Assembly: GCA_014237855.1 (NCBI GenBank) | Contig: JABACD010000024.1 | Location: forward strand, 1-64,000 | From: Planctomycetota bacterium | GTDB lineage: Bacteria; Planctomycetota; UBA1135; GCA-002686595 | Reading direction: 5' to 3' | DNA: 64,000 nt | Shown here: piece by piece, positions 7,948 through 17,195 of the stretch | Numbering within the stretch: position 1 is the stretch's first letter | Layout of the letters: each line of letters starts with the position of its first letter | Position numbers and translations under genes: made by a program | The notes under the pieces: model-generated | Seen by the model: the letters and a program-made list of their open reading frames with translations, nothing else | The model's database searches: none | Told to the model about the DNA's origin: nothing

Positions 7948-10776
7948 ATGGACTCGCTGTTCAAGACTTCATTGCACCCCTCGCTGCGCCTATCGCTCAT
8001 CGGGCTCGCGGCCGCCATGGCGGCCGTATCGGCAGACGCGGACGTTCAGATCCTCGGAGAGCCCGGGACGAACTACCTCACAATTCAAGCAGCAGTCGAC
8101 GCAGCCGCTGAAGGTGACACGTTGCTCCTCGCGGGAGAGGTCTATGACGGCTTTGTCATCGACGGCAAGGGCCTGACGCTCATCGCACTCCCCGGGGTTG
8201 ACCACGAGATTCGCGGACAGGTTCTGGTGCGCAACCTTCCGGCGAACTCGACCGTTCGAATGGACGGCCTCGTGATTCGTGGTCGCCAGTTCATTGGTTT
8301 CATTCAGAACGAGACTGCCCTGCAGCTCGACCTGAACATGGGCCCCGTGCGCCTCTTCGGCTGCGACATCCTCGGTGGCAGCGGGCCTGACGATCAGCTC
8401 GAGGACTCGTACGCCGACGGTGGCCACGGTGTTCACCTCAGCGGATCGCTGAACGTTGCCTTTCTCGACTGTGAGCTGCGCGGTGGGAATGGAGCTGGCG
8501 TGATCGGTTCCTTCGGGAACACCGGAGGAGCTGGTGGACGCGGCGTGTGGGCAGAGAACTCTGCCGTAGCCCTCTACGATAGTCGCTGCCTGGGCGGCGA
8601 CGGAGGAACAGAGGGCAGCAACGCTGGCGACGGCGGTGACGGATACCGAGCCGAGGGGATCGGGCTCTTTGCCTCCGGCTGTACCTTCCAGGGCGGGGAT
8701 GGGGGAGACGCCGACGACTTCCTCGGTCCCATGGCGGGCGATGGTGGCAATGGACTCTGGGTGCAACTGAAGACTCAAGCTCGCTTGCTCGACAACACCT
8801 ACATCCCCGGTGCGGGTGGTGACAGTGACGTCGGGCCTGATGGCGACCCGGGGCTGCCCAAGTTCTGGGAGGGCGGTGTGCTGGATGATGTTGCCGGAAG
8901 CAGGCGCAGCCTGACGGTCGCCCAGTCCTTCATCGGTGATGGCAATGATTTCCAGCTGCGCTACGACGGCGAGCCGGGCGACACCGTCTTCCTGGCCCTC
9001 GGAGGAGCCCCGGCCTTCGACTTCGTTGCCAGCCCTCCCGGAGTGCGTTTGGTGAAATTCCCCACGCACCTGCCCTGGCAGGCGTCGATCCAGGGAGGAT
9101 CGACATCGCTTCGTCCGGGAATCCAGGTCGGCCCGAGTGGCAGCGTGGATTTCAACTGGTCGACCCAAGAGCTGGGCGCGGGCGCATGGAGATCCTTGAC
9201 GGCACAAGCACACGTCATTCCTGCCGGAGGTGGCAGAGCGATCGGTGGAGCCGTCTTGCTCACGACGATGGATGACGAGGGCTCACCCGACTGCAACAGC
9301 AATGGGCGCGTCGACCTCTTCGACATCGCCTTGGGCCTGGAGGTCGATTGCAACGGAGACTTCAAGCCGGACAACTGCATTGTCCTTACCGACTGCAACA
9401 GCAATGGTGTTGACGACCTGGTTGACCTGGACTGCGGAGTCTCCGAGGACCAGAACGGCAATGGCATCCTGGACGAGTGTGAAGCAGTTGTGGTCCACGT
9501 GAACGTAAACGCGGCCCCCGGTGGAAACGGCAGCCTTGCCGCTCCATTCGACAATCTCAGCGATGCCTTCGACCTGGCCATCGACGGGTGGACCATCAAG
9601 GTGGCCGATGGCGTGTACAGCGGCCCCGAGAACCGGGACCTGCAATTCTCCGCCCGTAGCCTGAATGTCCTCAGTCTGGGTGGGTCCGGCGCTTGCACCA
9701 TCGACCTTCAACAGAGCGGCAGCGCCTTTATCGCCTCCGGGGCCGGGGCGGACATTCACATCACCGGCTTCACCATCAAGAACGGCCTCGGGGCCAGTAA
9801 CCCAGGCGGCCTCCTGGTCGATCATGGTGTTACTGTCACCCTGGAGGACTGCCTGTTCCGCAACTGTCGATCACCTATTGGCGGTGCTCTGCGTAGCGCT
9901 GGGGACACCGTGATCATCGACTGTGTCTTCGAGAACAACAAGGCGATCCTCCTCAGCGGAACCTCCAGAGGCGGTGCGATTCACGCCTCAGGGGAACTGC
10001 GTGTCAGCGGCACCAGCTTTGGTGGCAACAGCGCGGACGTGGGAGGTGCTGTCCACTACTCGGGCTTCCCGACGCAGAACCTCTTCGCACACTGCATCTT
10101 CCGCAACAACACGGCGAAGACCATGGGCGGCGCCCTGTACCAGGACAAGGGCAGGGTTCGAGTCGACAACAGCCTCCTCAGCAACAACAGTGTCACCGAC
10201 GGAGGCGGAGGCGCCATCTGGATTGGCCAATTCGCACCGGCCAGCATGATGGTCACGAATTCGACCCTGGTCGACAACGATGCAGGGGCCGGAACCGGCA
10301 CCCTCGACGGCGGCGGCGCATGCTACGTCACCGAGGACGGGTGGATTCGCTTCTGGAACTCGATCCTGTGGGACAACACCGGGGCGGTCGGACCCTCGAT
10401 CAAGCTTGACGGGAGCTCCCACAGCAACGCGACGGTCATCGTGGACTACTGCGACCTCCAAGGCGGTCTCTCCGGCATCGACGTGACGCACGGAGTGGCT
10501 CTGGGTGGAAACGTGATCCTCGATCAGGATCCCCTGTTCGTGAACGCCTCGATCGGGGACTATCGCCTGGGCGCCGGCTCGGTCTGCATCGACGCGGGCG
10601 ATAACCTGCTCCTCGAGGAGGACGACATGGACATCGACGGCGATAACAACACGAACGAGATCGTGCCCCTTGACCTGATCGGCAATCCCCGGCAGGTGGA
10701 CGACCCCTCTGCTCCGAACACGGGCTCGGGCCAGAATCCCATAGCGGACATGGGAGGGTTGGAGCGTCAACCCTGA
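7948..10776 (+). CDS. Secreted right-handed beta-helix protein with EF-hand-like calcium motifs
   Basis: 942 residues. I choose the ATG at 7948 rather than an in-phase one at 7708 because a signal peptide starts here (LSLIGLAAAMAAVSADA) and a GGAG lies just upstream. After it comes YLTIQAAVDAAAEGDTLLLA, the usual opening of a parallel beta-helix, then Gly/Asp-rich coils. Around residues 447-512 sit four short acidic motifs of the dockerin/thrombospondin-3 kind (DCNSNGRVDLFD, DCNGDFKPDNC, DCNSNGVDDL, DQNGNGILDEC) that should bind Ca2+. A second beta-helix follows (NAAPGGNGSLAAPFDNLSDA onward, then many GGGAIW-type turns). These proteins are often polysaccharide-binding or polysaccharide-cleaving, but no lyase active site is identifiable, so the substrate is not assigned. 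A hairpin terminator follows. Confidence 0.88.
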   Translation: MDSLFKTSLHPSLRLSLIGLAAAMAAVSADADVQILGEPGTNYLTIQAAVDAAAEGDTLLLAGEVYDGFVIDGKGLTLIALPGVDHEIRGQVLVRNLPANSTVRMDGLVIRGRQFIGFIQNETALQLDLNMGPVRLFGCDILGGSGPDDQLEDSYADGGHGVHLSGSLNVAFLDCELRGGNGAGVIGSFGNTGGAGGRGVWAENSAVALYDSRCLGGDGGTEGSNAGDGGDGYRAEGIGLFASGCTFQGGDGGDADDFLGPMAGDGGNGLWVQLKTQARLLDNTYIPGAGGDSDVGPDGDPGLPKFWEGGVLDDVAGSRRSLTVAQSFIGDGNDFQLRYDGEPGDTVFLALGGAPAFDFVASPPGVRLVKFPTHLPWQASIQGGSTSLRPGIQVGPSGSVDFNWSTQELGAGAWRSLTAQAHVIPAGGGRAIGGAVLLTTMDDEGSPDCNSNGRVDLFDIALGLEVDCNGDFKPDNCIVLTDCNSNGVDDLVDLDCGVSEDQNGNGILDECEAVVVHVNVNAAPGGNGSLAAPFDNLSDAFDLAIDGWTIKVADGVYSGPENRDLQFSARSLNVLSLGGSGACTIDLQQSGSAFIASGAGADIHITGFTIKNGLGASNPGGLLVDHGVTVTLEDCLFRNCRSPIGGALRSAGDTVIIDCVFENNKAILLSGTSRGGAIHASGELRVSGTSFGGNSADVGGAVHYSGFPTQNLFAHCIFRNNTAKTMGGALYQDKGRVRVDNSLLSNNSVTDGGGGAIWIGQFAPASMMVTNSTLVDNDAGAGTGTLDGGGACYVTEDGWIRFWNSILWDNTGAVGPSIKLDGSSHSNATVIVDYCDLQGGLSGIDVTHGVALGGNVILDQDPLFVNASIGDYRLGAGSVCIDAGDNLLLEEDDMDIDGDNNTNEIVPLDLIGNPRQVDDPSAPNTGSGQNPIADMGGLERQP

Positions 10777-10798
10777 GGAGAACCCTGCCTTCCACCGC

Positions 10799-10836
10799 AG
10801 CCCCCTCGGGGAGTGTCCCTTCCATCGGAGGGGGCT
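10799..10836 (+). terminator. Strong hairpin after the beta-helix gene
   Basis: Perfect nine-base-pair inverted repeat AGCCCCCTC (10799-10807) and GAGGGGGCT (10828-10836), 23 bases after the stop codon, followed by ctctcc rather than a pure T run. It is probably a transcription terminator for the gene at 7948 and may also insulate it from the convergent RiPP operon. Confidence 0.6.
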
Positions 10837-11030
10837 CTCTCCACCCCCGGGTGACCCGGTCGGGTGGGCTTCGCGCCCGGCTCCGCTCCCAGGGCCACTC
10901 GAGCCCGATAGAAACGGCATGGGGCAGCGGCAAGAGCCCGTTGCTCCGTGGTCTCGTGATCCGGCGCGAGCTCCTGGAACTCGGTCAGAAGTTCACGAGG
11001 ACGACGCGGACTCAGCGAGCGGAAGTGGTC

Positions 11031-11061
11031 GGCCTGAGAAGGTCTCGCTCGTGGGGGAGCT
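11031..11061 (+). repeat. Short intergenic repeat C, copy 2
   Basis: 31 bases nearly identical to 748-777, with the same ggcctgagaagg start and gtgggggagct end. It lies just beyond the 3' end of the leftward RiPP operon. Confidence 0.5.
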
Positions 11062-11108
11062 TGGAGGCGCATGACAGCGAAGATGCTTGGCCCTCGCCGT
11101 CAGACGAA

Positions 11109-12332
11109 TCATCCGGCGCTTCGCCGGCGGCTTCCTCCGACGGGAATCGAGTCGAGCATCTCGTCCAGGAGCCCATCAGCTGAAGGAGATGCAATCTCCT
11201 CGAGCGTCAGACGGGAGAGTGCCAGGACTGCGCGGGCCTCGCCCTGCATGCCCTGGAGACTGCTGGCGTGGCGGCCGTGGAAGCGCTCGATGGCGCGGGC
11301 TGCGTCGCGCAAGAGGACGCGCTCCACAACCTGGGCGGCGTCGGACAATGGCGGGCTCCCGCAGTAGTTTTCCATCCTCCCGCCGGCGCGATAGTCGGGG
11401 AAGTCTTCGAGCCCCATGAAACGCAGGAACCAGGCCGCGGAATACGTCCCGTGAGCGGCGGTGATTCCACGATAATCGGCCAAGAGCTCGTCGAACAGGT
11501 TGTCACTCATGCTCCCCAATACCTTTCGTGTCAGGTAGTGGGTGCTTTCATGCGCGAGCCGGATACGAATCGACAGCCCTCTCCACTCTTCTTCGTCGAG
11601 TCCCAGCTCCGGAGCGAGAACGTTGCTGTAAGGCCCGCCATGCAGAATCACAAGCCGATCCTGGTACAGCGCGTGCTCGGGCATGATCGTGGAAGAGAAG
11701 TGCGCCAACCACCCAGCCTCGGTGGCGAACATGCCGCGCTCTGACATCCAGGAGGCACGCAGCTGAGCAATCCGGTGCCAATTGTTGTAGCCCGCTACCA
11801 TGGCTGCCCCCATGGACTGCGGGATGTGCATTGGCTCGTTGTGACCAATGACGGCGCGCACCAGGGACTCGAAGTCGGCGCGAGCAGGGGCGATGATCGC
11901 CGGTATCCGGCCAGCCGGCGTGGGGTGAAGGATGATCTCGAGCTGCTGCGGACTCTCGAAGACCACTCCTGGTTCGGCTCGATCGCGGTCCGTACCATCG
12001 GCGACACCTCCGGGTAAGATGCCCCGGCGTGTGGCGGCGAGGTAGGAGGGGTCCTTGCTCATACCCTTGCGAATAGGGAAGTGCGTCTGGACCAAGACCC
12101 GGCGTAGGACGCTCTCCACAGCCTCGGTCGATCCGAGCCGCGTGTACTCCTCCCAGGCAGAGACGTGCGGTTCATCATCGAGGGGCCAGTCACGGGGCTC
12201 TACCACCCCAGTGAGGTCAAACCGATTTTGGTTGTAGGCCATCAGCTCGGCGATGACCTTCGGCGAACTCGTATGTCGCCGCAATACGTCCATGCGTGTC
12301 GAGCGGGAATCTCTCTTGCCGGCCGAGGTCAT
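11109..12332 (-). CDS. Gluzincin-like metalloprotein of the RiPP operon
   Basis: 407 residues from the ATG at 12332, eight bases past the stop of the radical SAM gene. A longer in-phase reading exists but lies inside that gene. Residues 261-265 read HESTH, followed by FDELLAD with Glu282 and Asp286. This HExxH-(~16)-E-x-x-x-D layout is that of gluzincin zinc peptidases (thermolysin-type third ligand). No signal peptide or transmembrane segment is seen, so it should be cytoplasmic. I do not recognise the rest. As last gene of the maturation operon, it may cut the precursor, trim the core, or use the fold for another reaction on the peptide. Zn2+ binding is inferred from the motif only. Confidence 0.8.
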   Translation of the reverse strand: MTSAGKRDSRSTRMDVLRRHTSSPKVIAELMAYNQNRFDLTGVVEPRDWPLDDEPHVSAWEEYTRLGSTEAVESVLRRVLVQTHFPIRKGMSKDPSYLAATRRGILPGGVADGTDRDRAEPGVVFESPQQLEIILHPTPAGRIPAIIAPARADFESLVRAVIGHNEPMHIPQSMGAAMVAGYNNWHRIAQLRASWMSERGMFATEAGWLAHFSSTIMPEHALYQDRLVILHGGPYSNVLAPELGLDEEEWRGLSIRIRLAHESTHYLTRKVLGSMSDNLFDELLADYRGITAAHGTYSAAWFLRFMGLEDFPDYRAGGRMENYCGSPPLSDAAQVVERVLLRDAARAIERFHGRHASSLQGMQGEARAVLALSRLTLEEIASPSADGLLDEMLDSIPVGGSRRRSAG

Positions 12333-12339
12333 CTGAGGA

Positions 12340-14334
12340 TCAGCCTGCTTTCCAGTGGATGAAGCTGCGTCTGTCCTTGAACAGGCCAGCCAGATTGACC
12401 TGGCCCCAGGGGGGTAGTTCCAATGAGGGCATCTCGCGCCTCGATGGCTGGCAGGCGATGGCCATGATGCGGCCACCCATCTGCCAGACGAGCTTGTCGG
12501 CGTGGAGTTGGGTCACGTTCTGATCAACCTCCTCAGGGGTAAGGTCCCACCCCTCCTTGCTGAGCTCGGTGAGAATCTTGGCTGAGGTCGTCGGCTTGCG
12601 CATCAGGCGGTAGAGAGCAGCTCTAACTCCAACGAGGCGATGCTCCTCGGTGCCCGTGACGGCGCGGGTGTCCCGTATCGTGATCTCCTCACCGTTGTCC
12701 AGCATGATCAGTTCGGGTCGCTGATCCTCAAACCAGTAGTGACGAATCCACTCTTGGAGGGCTGTCGTCAGCTCCGAAAGCTCTCTTGACATCGTAACCT
12801 CATCGATTGGCCCACCCTCGTTAGCCTCGAAGAAGTAGGCCAGGTCGAACAGGTCTTGGCCCTCGAGGGGATAGACAATCCGGTAGGCGTTGAATGGGGT
12901 CAGTTCGAGACCGTACTCATCGCGTTGTTCAAAATAGGGGCTGAAACGATCGAAGCGAACAGGGCTGACGCCCTGAGGGGGGGGCAGGTGATGGAGGATT
13001 GGGAACTGCTCGCGCATCTCGGTTAGCCAATTGACCTGTTCCCCGGGTAGACCGACGAGTAGGTTCCAGACGGGATGCACTCCGGACTCCATGCAGTACT
13101 TCAGGAGTCGAAGGTTGATGGCAGCCGTCGTCCCCTTCTTCAGCAATTTCAGAGACTCATCGTGCAAGCTCTCGATTCCAGGTTGAATCCATCGAGTTCC
13201 ACTCTCGGCCAGGATCTCTACCTGCTTCTCGTCCAGGTTTGCCTTCGTCTCGTAGAACAACTCGAAGGGGCGCTCGTCTTCAGTCAGTTTTGGCAGCACT
13301 GTTCGGAAGTACGTATGATCGATGATGTTGTCCACGGCGGACAGCTGACTCAGGTCGTACCGACTGGCCAGGTAGTCGATCTCATGCAAGACCTTCTCGG
13401 CAGGTTTCAGACGATAGGCCATGCCATTTGCATTGAGACCACAGAAGCTGCAGTGTTGCTTCGCACCCCACCAGCATCCACGGCTCCCCTCAAATGGAAT
13501 CGAAGGGGCGATGTACTTGCCTATGGAGGAGGACCGGATCGCGGAAAAATAATCGTCGTAGTCGGGGGTCGCGATGGTGGTCAGATCTGTCGTGCTGTGA
13601 CCGATTTCCTCGGGGTCTCGTTTCCTTTGACGGTCCTGGCGGCCGAGAATGTGCGTCGGCAAGTTATCTGGATCCTCGTGTGGGGAACGCAGCTCAAGGA
13701 ACGACGAGAAGATGTCTCCGGCCTCCTGATCGACCTCACCTGTTGCGGTGTAATCAACCCAGTCAAAAGAGCGGTGCATCGCAAGCCCCATCGGACCCGT
13801 GCAATTGGATCCTCCCATCACCGTTACCACTTCGGGGGCGCGCTGCTTGATCTCGCGCAGGAGGGCGAGTGATGCGGTCTGCTGCTGAAACATGGAGGTG
13901 CAGGCGACCACGCGCGATCCAGTATCGAGGATCCGGCATGCCTCCTGCTTGACGAAGGAAGAAGCCATGTCTCGCAGTTCCCGCAAGAGTGCCTCTGAGT
14001 TGGGCAGTCCCCGATACTCCAAGACGGCTCTCTCCAGCTCGCCAAAATAACGGTTAAGCTTCTGGGAGCACCGCTTCGCATGCTCAGCTCCGGCATCGCC
14101 AAGTTCTGGGAATGCCGCTGCTGAGAAGACCCACTCACCCACAAGGTCATCAAGAGCACTCTGTTCGATCAGGACATGAGCATCGACGCCAAACCGCTCG
14201 CTCCAGGCCAAGTTCGAGTACATGGTCGAGACGCTTAGACCCTTGGCCTTGAGCGTGGAGGAAATCAGCCCGAGGGCGATCGAAGGTCGTTCCACACCGG
14301 CAAACGGCATCTGAACAAGGGCAATGTCACTCAT
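12340..14334 (-). CDS. RiPP-maturation radical SAM enzyme (probable cobalamin-type C-methyltransferase), paralogue 1
   Basis: 664 residues. Start chosen at the ATG (14334) giving MSDIALVQMPFAG, the N-terminus shared with the paralogue at 14751 (FALVTMPYGAL); the in-phase extension upstream is unlike it. Residues 1-250 form a cobalamin-binding-like domain (VVTVMGGSNCTG). The radical SAM domain holds CWWGAKQHCSFC with Cys287, Cys295 and Cys298, a Cys-x7-Cys-x2-Cys variant with the CWWG signature I associate with the NHLP-cluster radical SAM family (TIGR03975 type, described as C-methyltransferases). RWIQPGIESLHDESLKLLKKG is also family-typical. It would act in the cytoplasm on the precursor at 17242-17964. 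It sits 79 bases after the zinc-ribbon gene. The exact reaction is inferred. Confidence 0.9.
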   Translation of the reverse strand: MSDIALVQMPFAGVERPSIALGLISSTLKAKGLSVSTMYSNLAWSERFGVDAHVLIEQSALDDLVGEWVFSAAAFPELGDAGAEHAKRCSQKLNRYFGELERAVLEYRGLPNSEALLRELRDMASSFVKQEACRILDTGSRVVACTSMFQQQTASLALLREIKQRAPEVVTVMGGSNCTGPMGLAMHRSFDWVDYTATGEVDQEAGDIFSSFLELRSPHEDPDNLPTHILGRQDRQRKRDPEEIGHSTTDLTTIATPDYDDYFSAIRSSSIGKYIAPSIPFEGSRGCWWGAKQHCSFCGLNANGMAYRLKPAEKVLHEIDYLASRYDLSQLSAVDNIIDHTYFRTVLPKLTEDERPFELFYETKANLDEKQVEILAESGTRWIQPGIESLHDESLKLLKKGTTAAINLRLLKYCMESGVHPVWNLLVGLPGEQVNWLTEMREQFPILHHLPPPQGVSPVRFDRFSPYFEQRDEYGLELTPFNAYRIVYPLEGQDLFDLAYFFEANEGGPIDEVTMSRELSELTTALQEWIRHYWFEDQRPELIMLDNGEEITIRDTRAVTGTEEHRLVGVRAALYRLMRKPTTSAKILTELSKEGWDLTPEEVDQNVTQLHADKLVWQMGGRIMAIACQPSRREMPSLELPPWGQVNLAGLFKDRRSFIHWKAG

Positions 14335-14413
14335 GTGCGGGGCTCTATAGCTAAGGTTGACCTCAATGGGGGTGGTGGGGGGATGGTCCAGGTGCGTGGA
14401 GGTAAGCCTTGCT

Positions 14414-14722
14414 TCAGCCCTGGTTGGCAGGATTCTGATCGAGAACGAATCGCTTGCGCAGGGCGGCCAAGGCGCCCGTGGTTGCACCGACCGCCGCACC
14501 GGCTGCCCCGGTGATTGCGGCGGTGGAACCTGACCCAAGGAATCCTGAGGTTACCCCGGCGATGACGAGGCCGGACACGATGCCTCCCGCCACTGCGCCG
14601 AGAATTACCAATTGAAGAGGCTGTGTCTCAGAGTGGCCGACTGCACCGCACTTTTCGCAGCGAAGTCTGCCTGCTTCCGAAACAATGCTCGTCTTATCCG
14701 CACTACAAGAGGGGCACTTCAT
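14414..14722 (-). CDS. Small zinc-ribbon protein with glycine-zipper membrane segment
   Basis: 102 residues between the two radical SAM genes, 28 bases after one and 79 before the other. It starts MKCPSCSADK and has a second pair CEKCG, so CxxC-x(~17)-CxxC forms a zinc ribbon. Residues ~37-85 are hydrophobic and Gly/Ala/Val-rich (LQLVILGAVAGGIVSGLVIA, then a GAAGAAVGATTGALAAL run), suggesting two small-residue membrane helices. The tail is RKRFVLDQNPANQG. The operon position implies a role in the RiPP system. It could be an immunity or membrane-anchoring factor, or a chaperone for the product. A second precursor is possible but less likely because the leader-like features and a GG-type site are missing. 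Confidence 0.75.
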   Translation of the reverse strand: MKCPSCSADKTSIVSEAGRLRCEKCGAVGHSETQPLQLVILGAVAGGIVSGLVIAGVTSGFLGSGSTAAITGAAGAAVGATTGALAALRKRFVLDQNPANQG

Positions 14723-14750
14723 GACTGGAATCCTCGATTGGGTAGGAAGA

Positions 14751-17069
14751 TCAGGACCCCACGGTGACGGGGGCAGCCTCTATCTCATTACGGGCAAACA
14801 ACTCGGTGACTGGGATTTCGTGGGGCGCTCTCACGCACCTCGAAACGAGGGTCTGCTTCGCCATGAATCGATCAGCCTCGATGATTCCGACATCCGGGTT
14901 GAGCTCAGGGGCTGCATCTACCTCGTCTGAAATGAAGGTTCGCACCGGACCCACCACAGTGACAGCCACATACCAGCTGCACACCTTGGCAAGCAGCTTG
15001 CGCTTCATCAGGTCCTCGACGATCGGCTGGAGTTCCTCCCACTCGACCTCGCGTCCGATCGCCTTACTGACTTCCCTGGGCATACTCAGTTCCTTGCTCG
15101 GGTTCTCGCAGGCCTTGATGATCTCGTAGTGGAGTCCACGGAGAGTCGTCGATTCTTCGACCGCGATGTCACGAGTGTCCGTAACGATCCCGTGGTCGTC
15201 GCAGTACTCGATCGTGCACATCACGTTGTCACGGGCCCCTGGTCTCCTGAAGCTCGTTCGCCAGTCTGCGACAGCTTTCTGTAGTGCACGCAGACCGGGA
15301 CGTTCCGACATCGTCTTGACGGCCTTATCGTTCTCGTTCGTGTTGTCGTGGAAGTACGCCATGTTCAGGAGATCTTCCTGGCCGAAGGGGTACACTTGCT
15401 TGTAGCCCCATGCGGGAACGAGGTTGAGCCCGTAGTCCTCGGGCTTCTTCCAGTACTTCCCAAAGCGGTCATAGTGGATGAAGGCAAATGCGGCAGGAGG
15501 CTGGAGGTGTTGGAGGAGGGGCAGGATCTCTGCCTGCTCCTGATACCATTCGTCCTGATCGTTCGGGAAGCTGTGGAGCAGGTTCCAGAAGACGGAGATC
15601 CCATGGCGACGGCCTGACTTCAGGAGTCGAATGTTTGCCGCGCCGGTGGTCCCCTTGTTGAACTCGAGTAGCGCATCGTCGTGGAGGCTCTCGACACCAG
15701 GCTGGATCTCGGCCACTCCCGCATCGCGGAGTGCCTTGACATGATGATCTCTCAGCGTCGCTTTCACCTCGAAGCGGAACATGCTCTTGAGCGTGTGGAG
15801 CCGAGGAATCAAGGTCTTGAAGTACTTCTGGTCGATGATGTACTCGGTACCCTGGAAGCTGTTGATGCCGTACTTCTCCTTCAATTGGAAGAACTCCGAC
15901 ATGATCAGGTCCGCACTCTTGGCGCGATACTTCATGGCCTCGTCGCTGATGCCACAGAAAGTACACTGGTGTTTCTCTCCCCACCAACAGCCACGTGACG
16001 TCATGTAGGGCAGTGAGGGTGCAAGGAAGTGACCGTACTGCGTCTCTCCAAGGGCCTCAAACCAATCGTCATAGTCGGGGATGGGGACCTGATCCAGGTC
16101 CGTCATCGTTGCTATCGGGCCCAGCTTGCCTTCGGATTCGTTCTTGACGAAGACAGGTTCCTCGTCCTTGCTTTGTTCAGTGACAGGCGCCTCTGAGGGG
16201 TCGGACTCCTGACAACCGTTCGACTTACAGGGGACCGCACCATCACCTTCGATGGAACGTAAGGATGCTTCGAGTGCGCTGAAGTACTCCGGGTAGGGGA
16301 CGGTGTCCTGAGTGTAGTCATACACGCGATCACCCTTGTCACCACGACCGTAGACACCCATGGGGAGGTCCGCTTCAGGGATGCTCCCATTGTGAGTCAG
16401 GATGTCGTTGGTCAAGGAGGCGATGAATCCGTCAGCGTCCCCAGAGACGACGTAGTCGAGCCATGGAAAAAGGTCAAACGTTGCCTTTCCCAGGCCGCCT
16501 TCGCAGTTCGACCCGCCGATGATCGTCACTGTCGTTGGGCTGAGTTGCTTGATCCGACGCAGCAGTGCTAACGATGCACAGTGCTGTTGAAAGGCCGAGG
16601 AGCAGCCTACAATCCTGGGATTGAGATCGAGAACCTGTCGTGCAATTCGGTCGACGAAACCAGGGGTGTAGTCGCGGATCTCACGCATGAGTTTGCGGAC
16701 ATCGACACCCGGGTTCGAGTGATGGATCTCGCGCCACGGGAGGCTGCTTTCGACCTTGAGCATGGCCACGGTCCGATCGAGGTAGAGCTTGTCGCCTCCC
16801 GGTTCGTATCCTGGAAACAGGGCAGAGGAAAATGTCCATTCACCGATCATCGAGTGCGGTAGTGCCCCGAACAACAGGTTATGAGCGATGAGGCCAACGT
16901 CCTCACAGAACTGGAGGGTGGCAGGGACCACCTTGCAGCTATAGCCCTCTTTCAGCAAGCAAGCCTTCAGCAAGCCAGTTGCCAAGGAAGGTTGTGAGAG
17001 TGCGCCGTAAGGCATGGTCACCAGGGCGAAATCGAGCTCGCTCTTGTTCTTGTTCTTGGTCTTGGTCAT
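14751..17069 (-). CDS. RiPP-maturation radical SAM enzyme (probable cobalamin-type C-methyltransferase), paralogue 2
   Basis: 772 residues, first enzyme after the precursor gene. It is a full-length paralogue of the product of 12340-14334. The N-terminal ~250 residues are cobalamin-binding-like (VTIIGGSNCEGG). The radical SAM motif CWWGEKHQCTFC has Cys361, Cys369 and Cys372, followed by GTEYIIDQKYF and EIQPGVESLHDDALLEFNKG. It differs from the paralogue by an acidic, low-complexity insertion of ~60 residues between the two domains (about 275-335) and a longer Lys-rich N-terminus. It should modify unactivated carbons of the core peptide using SAM, a 4Fe-4S cluster and probably cobalamin. Two non-identical copies suggest different target residues. 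Membership is firm; methylation is a family-level inference. Confidence 0.9.
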   Translation of the reverse strand: MTKTKNKNKSELDFALVTMPYGALSQPSLATGLLKACLLKEGYSCKVVPATLQFCEDVGLIAHNLLFGALPHSMIGEWTFSSALFPGYEPGGDKLYLDRTVAMLKVESSLPWREIHHSNPGVDVRKLMREIRDYTPGFVDRIARQVLDLNPRIVGCSSAFQQHCASLALLRRIKQLSPTTVTIIGGSNCEGGLGKATFDLFPWLDYVVSGDADGFIASLTNDILTHNGSIPEADLPMGVYGRGDKGDRVYDYTQDTVPYPEYFSALEASLRSIEGDGAVPCKSNGCQESDPSEAPVTEQSKDEEPVFVKNESEGKLGPIATMTDLDQVPIPDYDDWFEALGETQYGHFLAPSLPYMTSRGCWWGEKHQCTFCGISDEAMKYRAKSADLIMSEFFQLKEKYGINSFQGTEYIIDQKYFKTLIPRLHTLKSMFRFEVKATLRDHHVKALRDAGVAEIQPGVESLHDDALLEFNKGTTGAANIRLLKSGRRHGISVFWNLLHSFPNDQDEWYQEQAEILPLLQHLQPPAAFAFIHYDRFGKYWKKPEDYGLNLVPAWGYKQVYPFGQEDLLNMAYFHDNTNENDKAVKTMSERPGLRALQKAVADWRTSFRRPGARDNVMCTIEYCDDHGIVTDTRDIAVEESTTLRGLHYEIIKACENPSKELSMPREVSKAIGREVEWEELQPIVEDLMKRKLLAKVCSWYVAVTVVGPVRTFISDEVDAAPELNPDVGIIEADRFMAKQTLVSRCVRAPHEIPVTELFARNEIEAAPVTVGS

Positions 17070-17195
17070 CTCTTTTTGCTCCTTTCCTTGTCTTGTTTGT
17101 ATTTCTCTTCCTTTTCTCTCGTCACTCCATGGTTCCGCTTGGATACGGAAACCTGCGCTTCAAGCGTGGACTGACGACTTCGATGCCTTGCGGCT

